The notes below the pieces were generated by a model. That model ran no database searches, was not told the origin of the DNA, and saw nothing but the letters and a program-made list of their open reading frames with translations. A stretch of DNA of 64,000 nt, from contig CP009217.2 of assembly GCA_000746585.2 (NCBI GenBank), positions 186,001 to 250,000 of the forward strand, written 5' to 3'. Shown here piece after piece: positions 26,746-37,039 of this stretch. The translations under genes and the position numbers were made by a program. The number at the start of each line of letters is the position of its first letter. The stretch's first letter is position 1. The stretch is from Rickettsiales bacterium Ac37b (GTDB taxonomy: Bacteria > Pseudomonadota > Alphaproteobacteria > Rickettsiales > Arcanibacteraceae).

Positions 26746-27714
26746 TTAAAATTCTATATGTTGATTTGAACTTTCACCAGTCATAGGTACTGAAGGAGTG
26801 ATATTCTGCTCCGTTACATGAAGAGTATGCTCTTCAACTTGTGCGGTCTCTGGCGTAATCTCTACAGGAGCTGGTGTTTCAGCTGTAGTAGCTTCTACAG
26901 GAGCTTGTATTTCAACTGGAGTAGGTTCTGGCATAGGAGGTGCAGTTATCTCAATTTTAGCAGTTGGCATAGGAGGCGGAGTAATTTTTATTTCAACATG
27001 GCCGGTAAATTGCATAGGATCTTGAGGAGTTATTGTATCACTTTGTTCAGCTTCTGGTGCTGTATCTATAACAGACAGTGTCTCAGTGCTAGTAGGCTCT
27101 GGTGAAGGATTTTCAGTAGTATCTTTATTATTTTCTTCGATTGCTGTTAGGAAAGTCTTTACCACCATAAGAGTAGATTCTTCCAGTGGCTGGGATTTTA
27201 GCTCTAAAATTTTGTTTTTAACATCGCTAAAAACATCTTCAATTTTTTCTATATCATTTTCTAATGAAGCAATTTCATTTGGTTGAGCTTTATCCAAAAT
27301 ATTATTGATAAAGTCTGCGAATATTGTTTTTATACTTATTGCAGAAAGCATTATAGACTGAAAATTCTCTTCAGCATGTGGTATTACATGGGTTGCAAAA
27401 ATAGGTAAAATATTAGTTATAATATTTTCAAGTAATTTTATTGATTCTAGTGATGTCATAGTTAAGGATATTGAATTAAACTTATTTAATTCATGGGAGC
27501 TAAAATCATTTAAATCTTTAAATATATTATAATCTATATTTTCAGATTTTGTCATGGAATTTGTCAAAGTATTTAAATTACCCAAAACCATTTTTAGATG
27601 AAGAATCTTATTTATTGCTTGTATAGTCTTGCTTTTTAAAACATTATTTTTTTCTGCTGAAATATTTGCTTCTGTGTTGTTAAAATTGTCATTATTGGCT
27701 GTAGAATCAGTCAT
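26746..27714 (-). CDS. Acidic protein with Pro/Thr-rich tail, unknown function
   Basis: The 322 residues start at ATG 27714 after an AAGGAGTCC-like site. Residues about 30-205 are predicted mostly helical with no TM or signal peptide. From about 208 the sequence becomes low-complexity, with P-x-P, E-I-x-A-P and repeats such as I-T-P-P-P-M-P-T-A-K-I-E and I-T-A-P-P-M-P-E-P. There is no Cys. The tail may be an extended spacer or host-interaction segment. I recognise no family. It is a plausible secreted or surface-associated protein by composition only. Confidence 0.65.
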   Translation of the reverse strand: MTDSTANNDNFNNTEANISAEKNNVLKSKTIQAINKILHLKMVLGNLNTLTNSMTKSENIDYNIFKDLNDFSSHELNKFNSISLTMTSLESIKLLENIITNILPIFATHVIPHAEENFQSIMLSAISIKTIFADFINNILDKAQPNEIASLENDIEKIEDVFSDVKNKILELKSQPLEESTLMVVKTFLTAIEENNKDTTENPSPEPTSTETLSVIDTAPEAEQSDTITPQDPMQFTGHVEIKITPPPMPTAKIEITAPPMPEPTPVEIQAPVEATTAETPAPVEITPETAQVEEHTLHVTEQNITPSVPMTGESSNQHIEF

Positions 27715-28063
27715 AAAGGACTCCTTTTTATTATAAAAACATACATTGATAAATAATAAATTAATATTAATATTAATATTTATATTTTATTAATTATGTA
27801 CACAAAATATTAAAGTTTAGAGATTTATTATAGCATAAAAGGCTTATCTTTTACAGACGTTTTCAATTTTCACTATAATTTGAAAAAGAAAAATAAGCGT
27901 TGTGGGAAAAAAGATATATATCATTAATATGTTATTTATATGTCATATAAATTCAATTTAATAGAATTTAAGTCTTGACCAATCTCTTAGTAAAATGTAA
28001 ATACGCAATCTTTATAAAATATCGTCCCATAATAAAAGTGGTAATAAATAGTAAGGTGTATAA
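27715..28063. other. Divergent promoter region, no gene
   Basis: About 350 very AT-rich bases separate the Pro-rich protein and dprA, which diverge. The region must hold both promoters. A weak pair (CTTATCTTTT near 27843 and AAAAATAAG near 27890) is the only structure seen. No RNA gene is recognised. Confidence 0.4.
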
Positions 28064-29209
28064 GTGCAATTAATATTCAATGATCAATCTAAGAAAGAAG
28101 CTTCTATAGAGGAAGAGATTATTAATCATCTAAGGCTAATACGTAGTGAAAACATTGGTCCAAAAAGTTTTATATCTTTAGTAGAATTATATGGTAGTGT
28201 TAAAAATGCAATTTTAGCAATCCCAGAATTATCAAAACGAGGGGGAAAAACTACTCCAATTAAGATCTGTAGCATTTCTAAAGCTGAAGAAGAATTAGAA
28301 AATGTTAGGAAAATTGGAGGACAAATTATATGTTATAAAAATACATCATATCCTAGTCAATTACTTACTATAGATGATTTTCCACCTGTGTTAACCATAC
28401 TCGGAGATATTAATCTTTTTAATAATAAAATAATAGCTGTAGTTGGCTCACGTAATGCTTCTGCTAATGGACGTAATTTTGCCTATACTCTTGCCAAGGA
28501 TTTAGCTGAACAAAAGATTATTACTGTATCTGGTTTAGCAAGAGGAATTGATACAGCAGCTCATAATGGTGCTTTAGAAAACTATACTACAATAGCTGTT
28601 ATTGCAGGAGGAATAGATAATATTTATCCCCCGGAAAATAAAGAATTATATTCTCAAATAGCACAAAAAGGAGCAATTGTAGCAGAGTTACCATATGGCT
28701 CTGTACCACGCGGACAAAACTTTCCACAACGTAATAGAATTATTTCTGGTTTGTCGCATGGGGTGGTTGTGGTGGAAGCAAGTTTTGGGTCTGGCTCTCT
28801 AATTACTGCTAGAATGGCTCTTGAACAAAATCGTGAAGTGTTTGCTGTCCCAGGTTTTCCCTTAGACCCACGCTGTAAAGGTACCAATCATTTAATAAAA
28901 CAAGGAGCAAAGCTAGTAGAATCTGCAAAAGATATTATAGAGGAAATAAATTTTACAGATCATATTAATGTGAGCTATATAAGAGAATCAAATCCTGCAT
29001 CTTTTCATGCAGCATGTTACAATATTGATGAAAATGAACTACTTAAAGCGCGTATAGAAGTCAAAAGCTTGCTAAATGCTAGCCCAATAGATATAAATGA
29101 TATAGTAAAGATGTTAAATTTTGCGCCCCAAACTATACTTACAGTTATTCTAGAATTAGCAGGTAAAGTAGAGCGCATTAAAGGTAACAAAATTTCTTTA
29201 AAGTTTTAA
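28064..29209 (+). CDS. dprA: DNA-processing protein DprA
   Basis: DprA loads RecA onto incoming single-stranded DNA. GTG 28064 starts 381 residues. There is a SAM-like N-terminal region, then the Rossmann (SLOG) domain with V-V-G-S-R-N-A-S, G-L-A-R-G-I-D-T-A-A-H (about 157), A-G-G-I-D-N-I-Y-P and F-P-Q-R-N-R-I-I-S-G-L-S. A C-terminal winged-helix domain follows (about 315-381). All key motifs are present. It is followed after 170 bases by topA, an order common in alphaproteobacteria. No other competence gene is in the window. Confidence 0.95.
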   Translation: MQLIFNDQSKKEASIEEEIINHLRLIRSENIGPKSFISLVELYGSVKNAILAIPELSKRGGKTTPIKICSISKAEEELENVRKIGGQIICYKNTSYPSQLLTIDDFPPVLTILGDINLFNNKIIAVVGSRNASANGRNFAYTLAKDLAEQKIITVSGLARGIDTAAHNGALENYTTIAVIAGGIDNIYPPENKELYSQIAQKGAIVAELPYGSVPRGQNFPQRNRIISGLSHGVVVVEASFGSGSLITARMALEQNREVFAVPGFPLDPRCKGTNHLIKQGAKLVESAKDIIEEINFTDHINVSYIRESNPASFHAACYNIDENELLKARIEVKSLLNASPIDINDIVKMLNFAPQTILTVILELAGKVERIKGNKISLKF

Positions 29210-29376
29210 TAATTTATTTACTATATTTGTTCAACATGCTAAAAGACGTATCAATAATTATAGTATTAGACATAATAAATAGATGATTAACTAAGTATTT
29301 ATTGTTAATTAAGTATTATTTAACAAATTTAATTTGTTATATATAGTCAGTATATATTGAAAAAGGAAGAAAATAG

Positions 29377-31938
29377 ATGAAATTGGTAATAGTAGAATCC
29401 CCTGCTAAGGCTAAAACTATTAATAAATATTTAGGTAAAGATTATCAAGTGGTAGCTTCTTATGGTCATATTCGGGATTTACCTTCAAAGAATGGTTCTG
29501 TGATACCAGAAGAAAATTTTACTATGATTTATGAAGTTAATGATAAATCTAGAAAACATATAAAGCCTATAATAGATGCTTCTAAGAAAGCAGAACAAAT
29601 TTTTTTAGCAACAGATCCTGATCGTGAAGGAGAATCTATATCATGGCATATCGTTGAAGCTTTAAAAGATCTCAAAGCTATTAAAAAAAATATTCCAGTA
29701 AAAAGAGTAGTATTTAATGAGATTACTAAAAAAGCAGTATTAGAGGCAATGCAACATCCGCGTGATATCGATATGGATTTGGTTAATGCTCAACAAGCTA
29801 GAAGGGCCCTGGATTACCTTGTTGGATTTACGTTATCTCCAGTATTATGGAGAAAATTACCGGGTAGTCGTTCAGCAGGGAGAGTGCAATCCGTAGCACT
29901 TCGATTAATTTGTGATCGCGAAGTAGAAATAGAAACTTTTATTACCAGAGAATATTGGGATATAAAAGTTAATTTATTAAACAAACAAGATGAGCTCTTT
30001 ACGTCAACACTTACTCATTTGAATGGAGAAAAGCTAGATAAATTTGCACTCTCAAGTGAGAAGGAGGCACAAAAAATAGTACAATTCTTACAGAAGAAAT
30101 TATATCATGTTGATAATATTGAAGAAAAGCAAGTTAAGAGAAATCCTCTTCCTCCATTTATTACATCATCTTTGCAACAAGAGGCATCAAGAAAGCTAGG
30201 GTTTAGCCCTGATTACACGATGCGTCTTGCTCAAAAGCTTTACGAAGGAGTAAGTATTGAAGGAGAAACTGTTGGACTCATTACCTATATGAGAACAGAT
30301 GGGGTACAGCTTGCTCAAGAAGCAACGAATAGTATTAGACAGTTGATTAATAAGAGTTTTGGGAAAGAGTATCTTCCTTCATCACCTCGTATTTATAAGA
30401 GCAAAGTAAAAAATGCTCAAGAAGCACATGAAGCCATTAGGCCGACCAATGTTAATTTAGATCCGCTGCAAGCTAAAAAATATTTAGATAAAAATTCGTT
30501 TGAACTTTATGAACTGATTTGGAAACGTACAGTAGCTTGTCAGATGGAAAGTGCTATTTTAAATGTGTTATCTGTAATTATTAAAACTGATGACAATGAG
30601 ACAATTTTAAAAGCTACAGGATCTACGTTAAAATTTGATGGATTTTATCGTCTATATCGTGAAATATTGGATAGTGATTCGAATAATAATGAAGAAGAGG
30701 AAAATAAAATATTACCTAAATTAGATATAGGTGATAAATTAAAATTATCGGAAGTATTACCGAGGCAACATTTTACTGAACCTCCACCGCGCTTTAGTGA
30801 AGCAAGTTTGATAAAAAAATTAGAAGAATTGGGTATAGGTCGTCCTTCCACTTATGCTCCTACAATTTCCTTGTTACAAGATCGTAATTATATACACTTA
30901 GATAAAAAGAGATTTATACCTGATGAACGAGGAAGACTAGTTACTACATTTTTAATAAGTTTCTTTCAGAGATATGTGGAGTATGATTTTACTGCTAAAT
31001 TAGAAAATGAACTAGATCATATATCAGCAGGTGACTTAGAGTGGAAATTATTTTTGAAAAATTTCTGGTATGACTTTGAAGCGAATGTTACAGAAGTAAA
31101 GCAATATGACATTGGGCAAATATTAGAGAAAATTTCTATTTTGTTAGAACCGTATTTATTTCCAAATAGTGATAAGAATAAAGAATGTCCTTCATGTACA
31201 AATGGTACTCTTGCTTTAAAACTAGGTAAATTTGGAGCATTTATTGCCTGTTCAAATTATCCTGAGTGTAAATATACTCGAAAAATAGGTGATAGTGATG
31301 AACAGGATACGCCTATAGTTGCTGATATTAATAAATTAGGAATAGATGAAGATACCGGTTTAGATATAACTTTACGTCAAGGGCCATATGGGTATTATAT
31401 ACAACTAGGGGAAGCTGACGAGGAAAATAAAAAACCTAAACGTATTTCTTTACCTAAGTCTATTGATCCGCAAGAATTGAGTTTAGAACAGGCAAAAGCC
31501 TTATTAAATTTGCCAAGAGAAGTGGGAATACATCCAGAAACTGGACAGGTTGTTAAAGCTGGTATAGGTAGATTTGGACCTTATCTTTTTTATAATAAAT
31601 CGTATACTAGCATACCTGCTAGTGATGATATATTAACAATAGGTATTAATCGAGCAGTATCTTTAATTGCAGAAAAAGGTTCAAAAAAGATTGAACCTGT
31701 AAAAGTTTTAGGAATGCATCCTGTACTAAATCAAGAGTTAGCAGTATATGAGGGAAGATATGGGTTATATATAAAATTAGGTAAAGTGAACATATCATTA
31801 CCTAAAAATATAAATTTGGATGAATTAACTTTGCAAGAAACAGTTGATATCGTGGATACATATCAAGAAAAACATCCTGAAAAGAAAATATCTTCTAAAA
31901 AAACTACTACTACCAAAAAGAAAAAAGCTAAGTCATAA
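29377..31938 (+). CDS. topA: DNA topoisomerase I
   Basis: A type IA topoisomerase that relaxes negative supercoils. ATG 29377 comes after AAAGGAAG. The Toprim domain starts V-E-S-P-A-K-A-K-T-I and has D-P-D-R-E-G-E. The active-site Tyr304 is in I-T-Y-M-R-T-D-G. A single four-Cys zinc ribbon (C-P-S-C .. C-S-N-Y-P-E-C) lies near 605-635. Two or three Topo_C_Rpt repeats with G-R-F-G-P-Y or G-R-Y-G-L-Y follow, then a Lys-rich tail. At 853 aa the length is typical of Rickettsiales. Confidence 0.97.
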   Translation: MKLVIVESPAKAKTINKYLGKDYQVVASYGHIRDLPSKNGSVIPEENFTMIYEVNDKSRKHIKPIIDASKKAEQIFLATDPDREGESISWHIVEALKDLKAIKKNIPVKRVVFNEITKKAVLEAMQHPRDIDMDLVNAQQARRALDYLVGFTLSPVLWRKLPGSRSAGRVQSVALRLICDREVEIETFITREYWDIKVNLLNKQDELFTSTLTHLNGEKLDKFALSSEKEAQKIVQFLQKKLYHVDNIEEKQVKRNPLPPFITSSLQQEASRKLGFSPDYTMRLAQKLYEGVSIEGETVGLITYMRTDGVQLAQEATNSIRQLINKSFGKEYLPSSPRIYKSKVKNAQEAHEAIRPTNVNLDPLQAKKYLDKNSFELYELIWKRTVACQMESAILNVLSVIIKTDDNETILKATGSTLKFDGFYRLYREILDSDSNNNEEEENKILPKLDIGDKLKLSEVLPRQHFTEPPPRFSEASLIKKLEELGIGRPSTYAPTISLLQDRNYIHLDKKRFIPDERGRLVTTFLISFFQRYVEYDFTAKLENELDHISAGDLEWKLFLKNFWYDFEANVTEVKQYDIGQILEKISILLEPYLFPNSDKNKECPSCTNGTLALKLGKFGAFIACSNYPECKYTRKIGDSDEQDTPIVADINKLGIDEDTGLDITLRQGPYGYYIQLGEADEENKKPKRISLPKSIDPQELSLEQAKALLNLPREVGIHPETGQVVKAGIGRFGPYLFYNKSYTSIPASDDILTIGINRAVSLIAEKGSKKIEPVKVLGMHPVLNQELAVYEGRYGLYIKLGKVNISLPKNINLDELTLQETVDIVDTYQEKHPEKKISSKKTTTTKKKKAKS

Positions 31939-32034
31939 TAAAATTTATGTTACTAGGGTTCTTAGCACCTAATTTTGGATCAGTTCATGTTTAAGTAAGT
32001 ATGTGTGCATAATAGCCAAGAATATAATATATTT

Positions 32035-32107
32035 AACTTCTCCCTATTTGAAGAAGTCGTGAAAAACTTCAGTTTTTAAGCGGATGAGGGGGTATATTAA
32101 ATAATTA
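32035..32107. repeat. Interspersed repeat R1, copy 2, within a repeat-filled gap
   Basis: It matches 1657-1742: ACTTCTCCC, GAAGTCGTGAAAAACTTCAG, GCGGATGAGGGGG, TATTAAATAATTA. The palindrome is degraded here. The rest of the 31939-32239 gap has ACTAGGGTTCTTAGCACC (31953-31970, inverse of the lolA terminator) and a hairpin TTGGAAAG/CTTTCCAA near 32130-32150. Confidence 0.6.
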
Positions 32108-32239
32108 GATCTATTAAACCCTCACCCTTGGAAAGCAAAGCTTTCCAAGACCTCTCCCTAGATGTACAATTTCAAGGGTTGATGGAAGAAAAAAAGAGTA
32201 TATAATAAGAGCTAGGGATATAATTAATTTGGAGGAATT

Positions 32240-33199
32240 GTGGGACAAATATTACATGGCTGCGCCACGACTACGCACGCAATTAGAAAAGAATTACAGC
32301 GATCGCAAGCTACGATCAAAGAATTAAGTGAACAATATAATATTAACCCTAAAACTGTGATAAAATGGCGTCAAAGAAAAGAAGAAGGAGTAGAAGATCG
32401 CTCTAATGCTCCTAAAAAAGCAACTACTATTTTGAAGCCCGAAGATGAAGCTTTGATTATTGCTTTTCGTAAGTCTACGCAATTACCTTTGGATGATTGC
32501 TTTGATGCACTTATTAAAGAAATACCTTATTTAACTCGTTCAAATCTTTACCGATGCCTTAAACGGTACGGTTTATCTTGTTTACCCAAAGAAGATAATA
32601 TCAAAGAGAAGAAGAAATTTAAGGCTTATGAAATAGGATTTATGCATCTTGATATCACAGAAGTAAGAATTGGTGAGGGAAAATTTTACATATTTGTGGC
32701 AATATGTAGAGTGAGTAAATTTGCTTATGTTGAGCTGCATAATAATAGCAATGGCGATACTACAGTTAATTTTCTTGATAACTTGGTAAGTAGCTGTCCC
32801 TTTAAGATACATACCATATTAACTGATAATGGTGTTCAATTTGCTTACAATGGTTTAGCCAGGTACAGAGCTCCTAAAGCAAGACATAGATTTGATCTAA
32901 AATGTAAAGATTACGGTATCAGGCATCGCACAACAAGGCCTTATAGTCCAAGTACCAATGGTCAAGTAGAAAGAATGAATAGGACTATAAAAGAAGCTAC
33001 TACTAAGAAGTATCATTATACTAGTAGAGAAGAGTTAGATAGTCATCTACAAGCTTTTGTTATGGCTTATAATTATGCTAAAAGGCTTTCTTCTATTGCT
33101 AGAAAAACGCCTTTTGAAATGATCTTGACTTGTTACACACAAAATGCTAATAATTTTAGAATTAATCCTAACCATCAACTACTGAAACCGTACACCTAG
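32240..33199 (+). mobile_element. IS481-family transposase (319 aa), intact
   Basis: The GTG start at 32240 follows GGAGGA. There is an N-terminal HTH (S-E-Q-Y-N-I-N-P-K-T-V-I-K-W), then an rve integrase core with the DDE set: H-L-D-I-T-E-V (D), T-D-N-G-V-Q-F (D), and S-T-N-G-Q-V-E-R-M-N-R-T (E). It begins M-G-Q-I-L-H-G-x-A-T-T-T like full-length IS481 enzymes, so it is complete. A possible right end with GTAGGGGACACTTTTG (reverse strand) lies near 33230-33250. I could not find a matching left inverted repeat, so the borders are not given. Confidence 0.9.
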
Positions 33200-33282
33200 G
33201 ATTTCTAATAATGTTTTCCAGAATAATAGTAGCAAAAGTGTCCCCTACTTTTTTGTTTATTATTGATAATACGAGTACTTAC

Positions 33283-34212
33283 TCAATTTTTTAATGCTCG
33301 GGGATGAAACTTATTATAAAGTGTCATAAGACGCTCTGAATCAACACTGGTATAACGCTGCGTTGTCGAAAGGCTGCTGTGCCCAAGTAGTTCTTGAATT
33401 GATTTTAGGTCTGCACCTTTAGCCAAAAGATGAGAAGCAAAACTATGCCTGAAACTATGAGGTGTCATATTTTCTGGTAAATTCATTTGATTCCTAACTT
33501 GCCTTATATATCTTTGAAATACTCCAGGATTTAAAGTTTTTCCCTGTAATCCTCTAAAAATTTTATCTTCCTCCTCAATTTGATAGGGACAAAATTTTAA
33601 ATACTCCTCTATGGATTCTTTTACAATACTGAGCATTGGTATAATTCTTTCACGCTCACGTTTTCCTTTAATAATCAAATTATCGTTATATAATTGTTTT
33701 TTAGTAACAGATAAAGCCTCTGCAATGCGCAGTCCGCACCCATAAATTAATATTAACAATGCTAAATCTCGCTTAATAATCCAGGTACCATCATCCTCTC
33801 CCACAAAATTTAAAATATTTTTCATTTGATCTTGAGTCAATGCTCTTGGTAAGGGAGCAGACCTTTTAGGAGTACGCATATTAAACATAATTTCATTGTC
33901 TAATAACTTGTTCTTATATAAATACTTAAAAAAACTACGTATTGAAGCCAAATTTCTGGCTAATGAGCTAGTTGAATGATTGTCTTTTCTACGCATAGCT
34001 AAAAATGACCTTACATCTGATACAGTAATAGCTTGTAAATTTTCTATCGTGATAACACTATTAAAATGTGTATTCAAAAAAACTAAAAAACACACAAGAT
34101 CATTACTATAAGCTTTTAAGGTATGACGAGAATATACTCTTTCATCACGTAAATAGTTACACCATTTTAAGTATAAATCTTGGACTTCACTTTCCATAGA
34201 ATATTGATCCAT
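33283..34212 (-). CDS. xerC: Tyrosine recombinase XerC
   Basis: Resolves chromosome dimers at dif with XerD. The 309 residues have the N-terminal SAM-like core-binding domain (W-C-N-Y-L-R-D-E-R-V-Y-S) and the catalytic domain with G-L-R-I-A-E, a Lys in I-K-G-K-R, H-S-F-R-H-S-F, L-G-H-S-S-L and the nucleophile Tyr287 in Q-R-Y-T. It ends in H-P-R-A, usual for XerC rather than XerD. The frame is complete. No dif-like site was identified in the window. Confidence 0.9.
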   Translation of the reverse strand: MDQYSMESEVQDLYLKWCNYLRDERVYSRHTLKAYSNDLVCFLVFLNTHFNSVITIENLQAITVSDVRSFLAMRRKDNHSTSSLARNLASIRSFFKYLYKNKLLDNEIMFNMRTPKRSAPLPRALTQDQMKNILNFVGEDDGTWIIKRDLALLILIYGCGLRIAEALSVTKKQLYNDNLIIKGKRERERIIPMLSIVKESIEEYLKFCPYQIEEEDKIFRGLQGKTLNPGVFQRYIRQVRNQMNLPENMTPHSFRHSFASHLLAKGADLKSIQELLGHSSLSTTQRYTSVDSERLMTLYNKFHPRALKN

Positions 34213-34563
34213 CTGCTATATACCTTTGATAAATGAAAACTAGCAAAATAACTTTTTAGTTCAAGCGAAGAGTCGAAACTTACCAAGTTAATAATTTGCT
34301 AGTATTTTTCATAATACTATATTTTACATCTCTAAAGCTAACTACTTATAGTGATATATACCACACCATACTAAAAATCTGGTAAAACAACTATATATTC
34401 TTTTATTATTTTTTTCCAAAATTATCTTTAATTCATATAGAATAAAATTTATGTTAAATTATTAGCTAAATATATCTCCATAATATATTTTTATTTTCAC
34501 TATTAATTAACCCTTGGTTAATAACATATATTATATATCAATAGTTTAGGAGAAAACTAATTC
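34213..34563. other. Divergent promoter region between xerC and the aminotransferase
   Basis: About 350 AT-rich bases. I see only a possible ribosome-binding site (TAGGAGAA) before 34564 and a small CTAGCAAAATAA/TTTGCTAG arm pair near 34241-34305. No ORF or RNA is recognised. Confidence 0.4.
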
Positions 34564-35661
34564 ATGGGAATCAAATTATACAAAGAACTAACTCCTGTTA
34601 TTTCTCATTATTTACTTGGAATTACAGAACTGAAGTTATATGATCCTGAAATCATTAGATTATACTCTAATGAATCCCCTCTTGGTCCAAGTGTTCAAGC
34701 TATAGAAGCATATACAAAAAGTAGCGCTCAAATACATCTATATCCTGATAATCTCTCTTCTACACTACGCAATGCCATAGCAAAAGCTCATGGCTTAGTA
34801 GCAGAATATGTAATATGCGGAGCCGGAATTACCGAATTATTAGAATTAATAGTAAAATGTTTTGCCGGTCCTGGAGATGAGGTATTGTATAGTCAATATG
34901 GTTTTTTATTATATCCAATTGTAGCATTAAAAGTTGGTGCTATACCCATTACAGCTCCTGAAATAAATCTTAAAACAGATGTTAACTCTATCTTGTCTTA
35001 CACTACTCAAAATACCAAAATAGTCATAATTGCTAATCCTAATAATCCAACAGGCAGTTATTTAACCACTGAAGAAATGCTCTATTTGCGTAAAAATCTA
35101 CCCGAGAATGTTTTACTAATAATAGATAATGCCTATAGTGAATATGTTGAAAAAGAGGATTTTAGTGATGCTATTGAATTAGTAAAACAAAATCCTACTA
35201 ACACTATAATGTTACGTAGTTTTTCAAAAATTTATGGATTAGCAGGACTACGTTTAGGATGGGCCTATTGCGATAATTCTATTATAGAAACTCTAAATAC
35301 CATGAAAAATCCTTATAGTATTTCTAACAGCGCTGCTGAATCTGGGATTGCCGCCCTCAAAGATTTAGCGCATATAGAAGCAAGTTTTAACCATAACGCC
35401 ACTTATTTATCATGGATCACAGAACAATTACAATCCATTGGTTTAAAGGTACATCCTAGCGTAGCTAATTTTGTCTTAGTTGAATTTCCACTTGATCCTA
35501 AAAAAAATGCAGAACAAGCAGATAATTATCTAAAAAGTAATGGTATTATGGTAAGAAGCCTTGAAAGATATGCCTTAAATCACTGCATACGCTTAAGTAT
35601 TGGTAAAAAAGAAGAATTAGAAAAAGTAGCACAAGTACTTAAAGAATTTATGAGTTTTTAA
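34564..35661 (+). CDS. hisC: Histidinol-phosphate aminotransferase-like enzyme
   Basis: A PLP-dependent class I/II aminotransferase with 365 residues from ATG 34564. The landmarks are L-Y-S-N-E-S-P-L-G-P-S near the start, Y-P-D, G-A-G-I-T-E, N-P-N-N-P-T-G, D-N-A-Y-S-E-Y, the PLP lysine Lys222 in S-F-S-K-I-Y-G-L-A-G-L-R-L-G-W, and a C-terminal R-L-S-I-G. No other histidine-synthesis gene is nearby. HisC-like enzymes in such symbionts may instead serve aromatic amino-acid transamination; that is inference. Confidence 0.88.
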   Translation: MGIKLYKELTPVISHYLLGITELKLYDPEIIRLYSNESPLGPSVQAIEAYTKSSAQIHLYPDNLSSTLRNAIAKAHGLVAEYVICGAGITELLELIVKCFAGPGDEVLYSQYGFLLYPIVALKVGAIPITAPEINLKTDVNSILSYTTQNTKIVIIANPNNPTGSYLTTEEMLYLRKNLPENVLLIIDNAYSEYVEKEDFSDAIELVKQNPTNTIMLRSFSKIYGLAGLRLGWAYCDNSIIETLNTMKNPYSISNSAAESGIAALKDLAHIEASFNHNATYLSWITEQLQSIGLKVHPSVANFVLVEFPLDPKKNAEQADNYLKSNGIMVRSLERYALNHCIRLSIGKKEELEKVAQVLKEFMSF

Positions 35662-35814
35662 ATAATAATATATAAATATAGGTAAATAGCTTAGTAGTGT
35701 CTAAATAACTACTTGCAAATGTAAAATACAGTGATATTTTTACTAAATATCCTCTCATATTTGCAATATATTAGTTTATTTAGTAGATTTATTATATAAT
35801 TGTAAGAGTATAGT

Positions 35815-37039
35815 ATGATCGGTTTTATAAAGAAATTACTAAAACAAAATTTGGATCCACTTAAATCAGAACAAATGCAAGCATTTTCAGTAGAAGCAGA
35901 TTATGAAAAGGATTTTCCAAACTATTATAAAGAACATTTGGAACCCTACTTTAAGGAATATTTTTCCCAAAAATTTAAAACTTTATAATAGACTGTTATA
36001 TAATGCTTTAAATATAGCAGTAATATCGTTTATTATTACTTTAATAATTATATTTACTCCATTGCGTAATTACTACAATATAATAGCTTCGTGGTTTGAC
36101 CACACCATGGCTTCTTATACTATTTGGTGGTATGGATTACCAAAATGGATACAAATAATTTTTCCTTCTAAATTAGTAATTTGGTCCTTTCCTCATCCTT
36201 TAACGTTAGAATTATTAATATTATTTTTTATCAGTCTTTATTTATTTGTATCTTTGCTTAGAACCAGAGTTTCTATTAAAGAAAAAATTCTCCTACCTAT
36301 TTATGAATATATGGGAGATTTTTTTTACAGTACTCAAAACTCTATACAAAATGAAATATTCTATAATGCTCTGATACTTCCATCTCATGATCAAATTTCA
36401 TTTTCAAATGGTAGTATTATTGCTAATTATCCTGATGCTAGAATAGAAATTGTAGAAACCTCTCTTTTAATACAAGACCCTGATTCAAGATTTAAACCTA
36501 GTACTCCAACATTTATAGGTTTACTCATTGCAGTTAACTTTCCTAAAGGAATTTCTATAAAAGGGCACCATCTATTTACGAGCAGTGTACCTAACTGGCT
36601 AACTCAATTGCTTGCAAAAGAACAAAAACTTTCTAAATATGGTTATAGTGGAACCTCAGAATTATACTCTAGCGATATAGAAGAAATTAAAAAAATTGAC
36701 CCTAACGGCTTACTAAATACCATAGATGAAATAGCTAAAATTGTTGCAAGCAATAACAGAAATAAAAAAGCTTTTTATTTAGATGATAAAATTGTATCAT
36801 TCCTAAAAAGAAAAAAATCTATCTCTTTACTAGAAAATATAGATAAATTAATACAATGTGCTATTTATGAACAAAAATTATTTATAATGATACCATCAAA
36901 TAAAGAATTGTTATTAACACAATCAATTTTTGATCATGATTCAAATAAATATAACCAAGATATACATATTATTTTAGCGACGTTATATTTAACTTTCTTA
37001 TTTATAAAACATATTAATGCAGAACCAAACTATGAATAG
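35815..37039 (+). pseudogene. DUF3137-like membrane protein with a frameshift
   Basis: ATG 35815 opens a 57-residue frame ending 35988, whose last part (F-P-N-Y-Y-K-E-H-L-E-P-Y-F-K-E-Y-F) resembles the first helix of DUF3137 proteins. The body lies in another frame (from 35903, natural junction about 35940-35960): two TM segments (about 35-55 and 98-117), then T-F-I-G-L-L-I-A-V-N-F-P-K, the DUF3137 core. The switch falls in TTTTTCCCAAAAATTT, so a one-base homopolymer indel is the likely cause. The start at 35903 would give 378 aa without the first helix. It overlaps lolA. Function unknown. Confidence 0.6.

Noticed and set aside
26818-27105. A Trp/Ser/Arg-rich 95-residue ORF on the plus strand
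   Set aside because: It is the antisense of the Pro/Thr-rich tail of the gene at 26746-27714; its odd composition is explained by the repeat.
33230-33260. GTAGGGGACACTTTTG (reverse strand) as the right inverted repeat of the IS481 element
   Set aside because: It looks plausible, but no matching left repeat was found upstream of 32240, so element borders were not claimed.
34241-34305. A sequence between xerC and the aminotransferase with TTCAAGCGAAGAGTCGAAAC considered as a tRNA T-arm
   Set aside because: There is no acceptor stem or anticodon arm around it; no tRNA can be folded.
35940-35960. Programmed -1 frameshift in the DUF3137-like gene
   Set aside because: No canonical X XXY YYZ heptamer is in phase and no downstream structure is evident; a simple indel is the more likely explanation.
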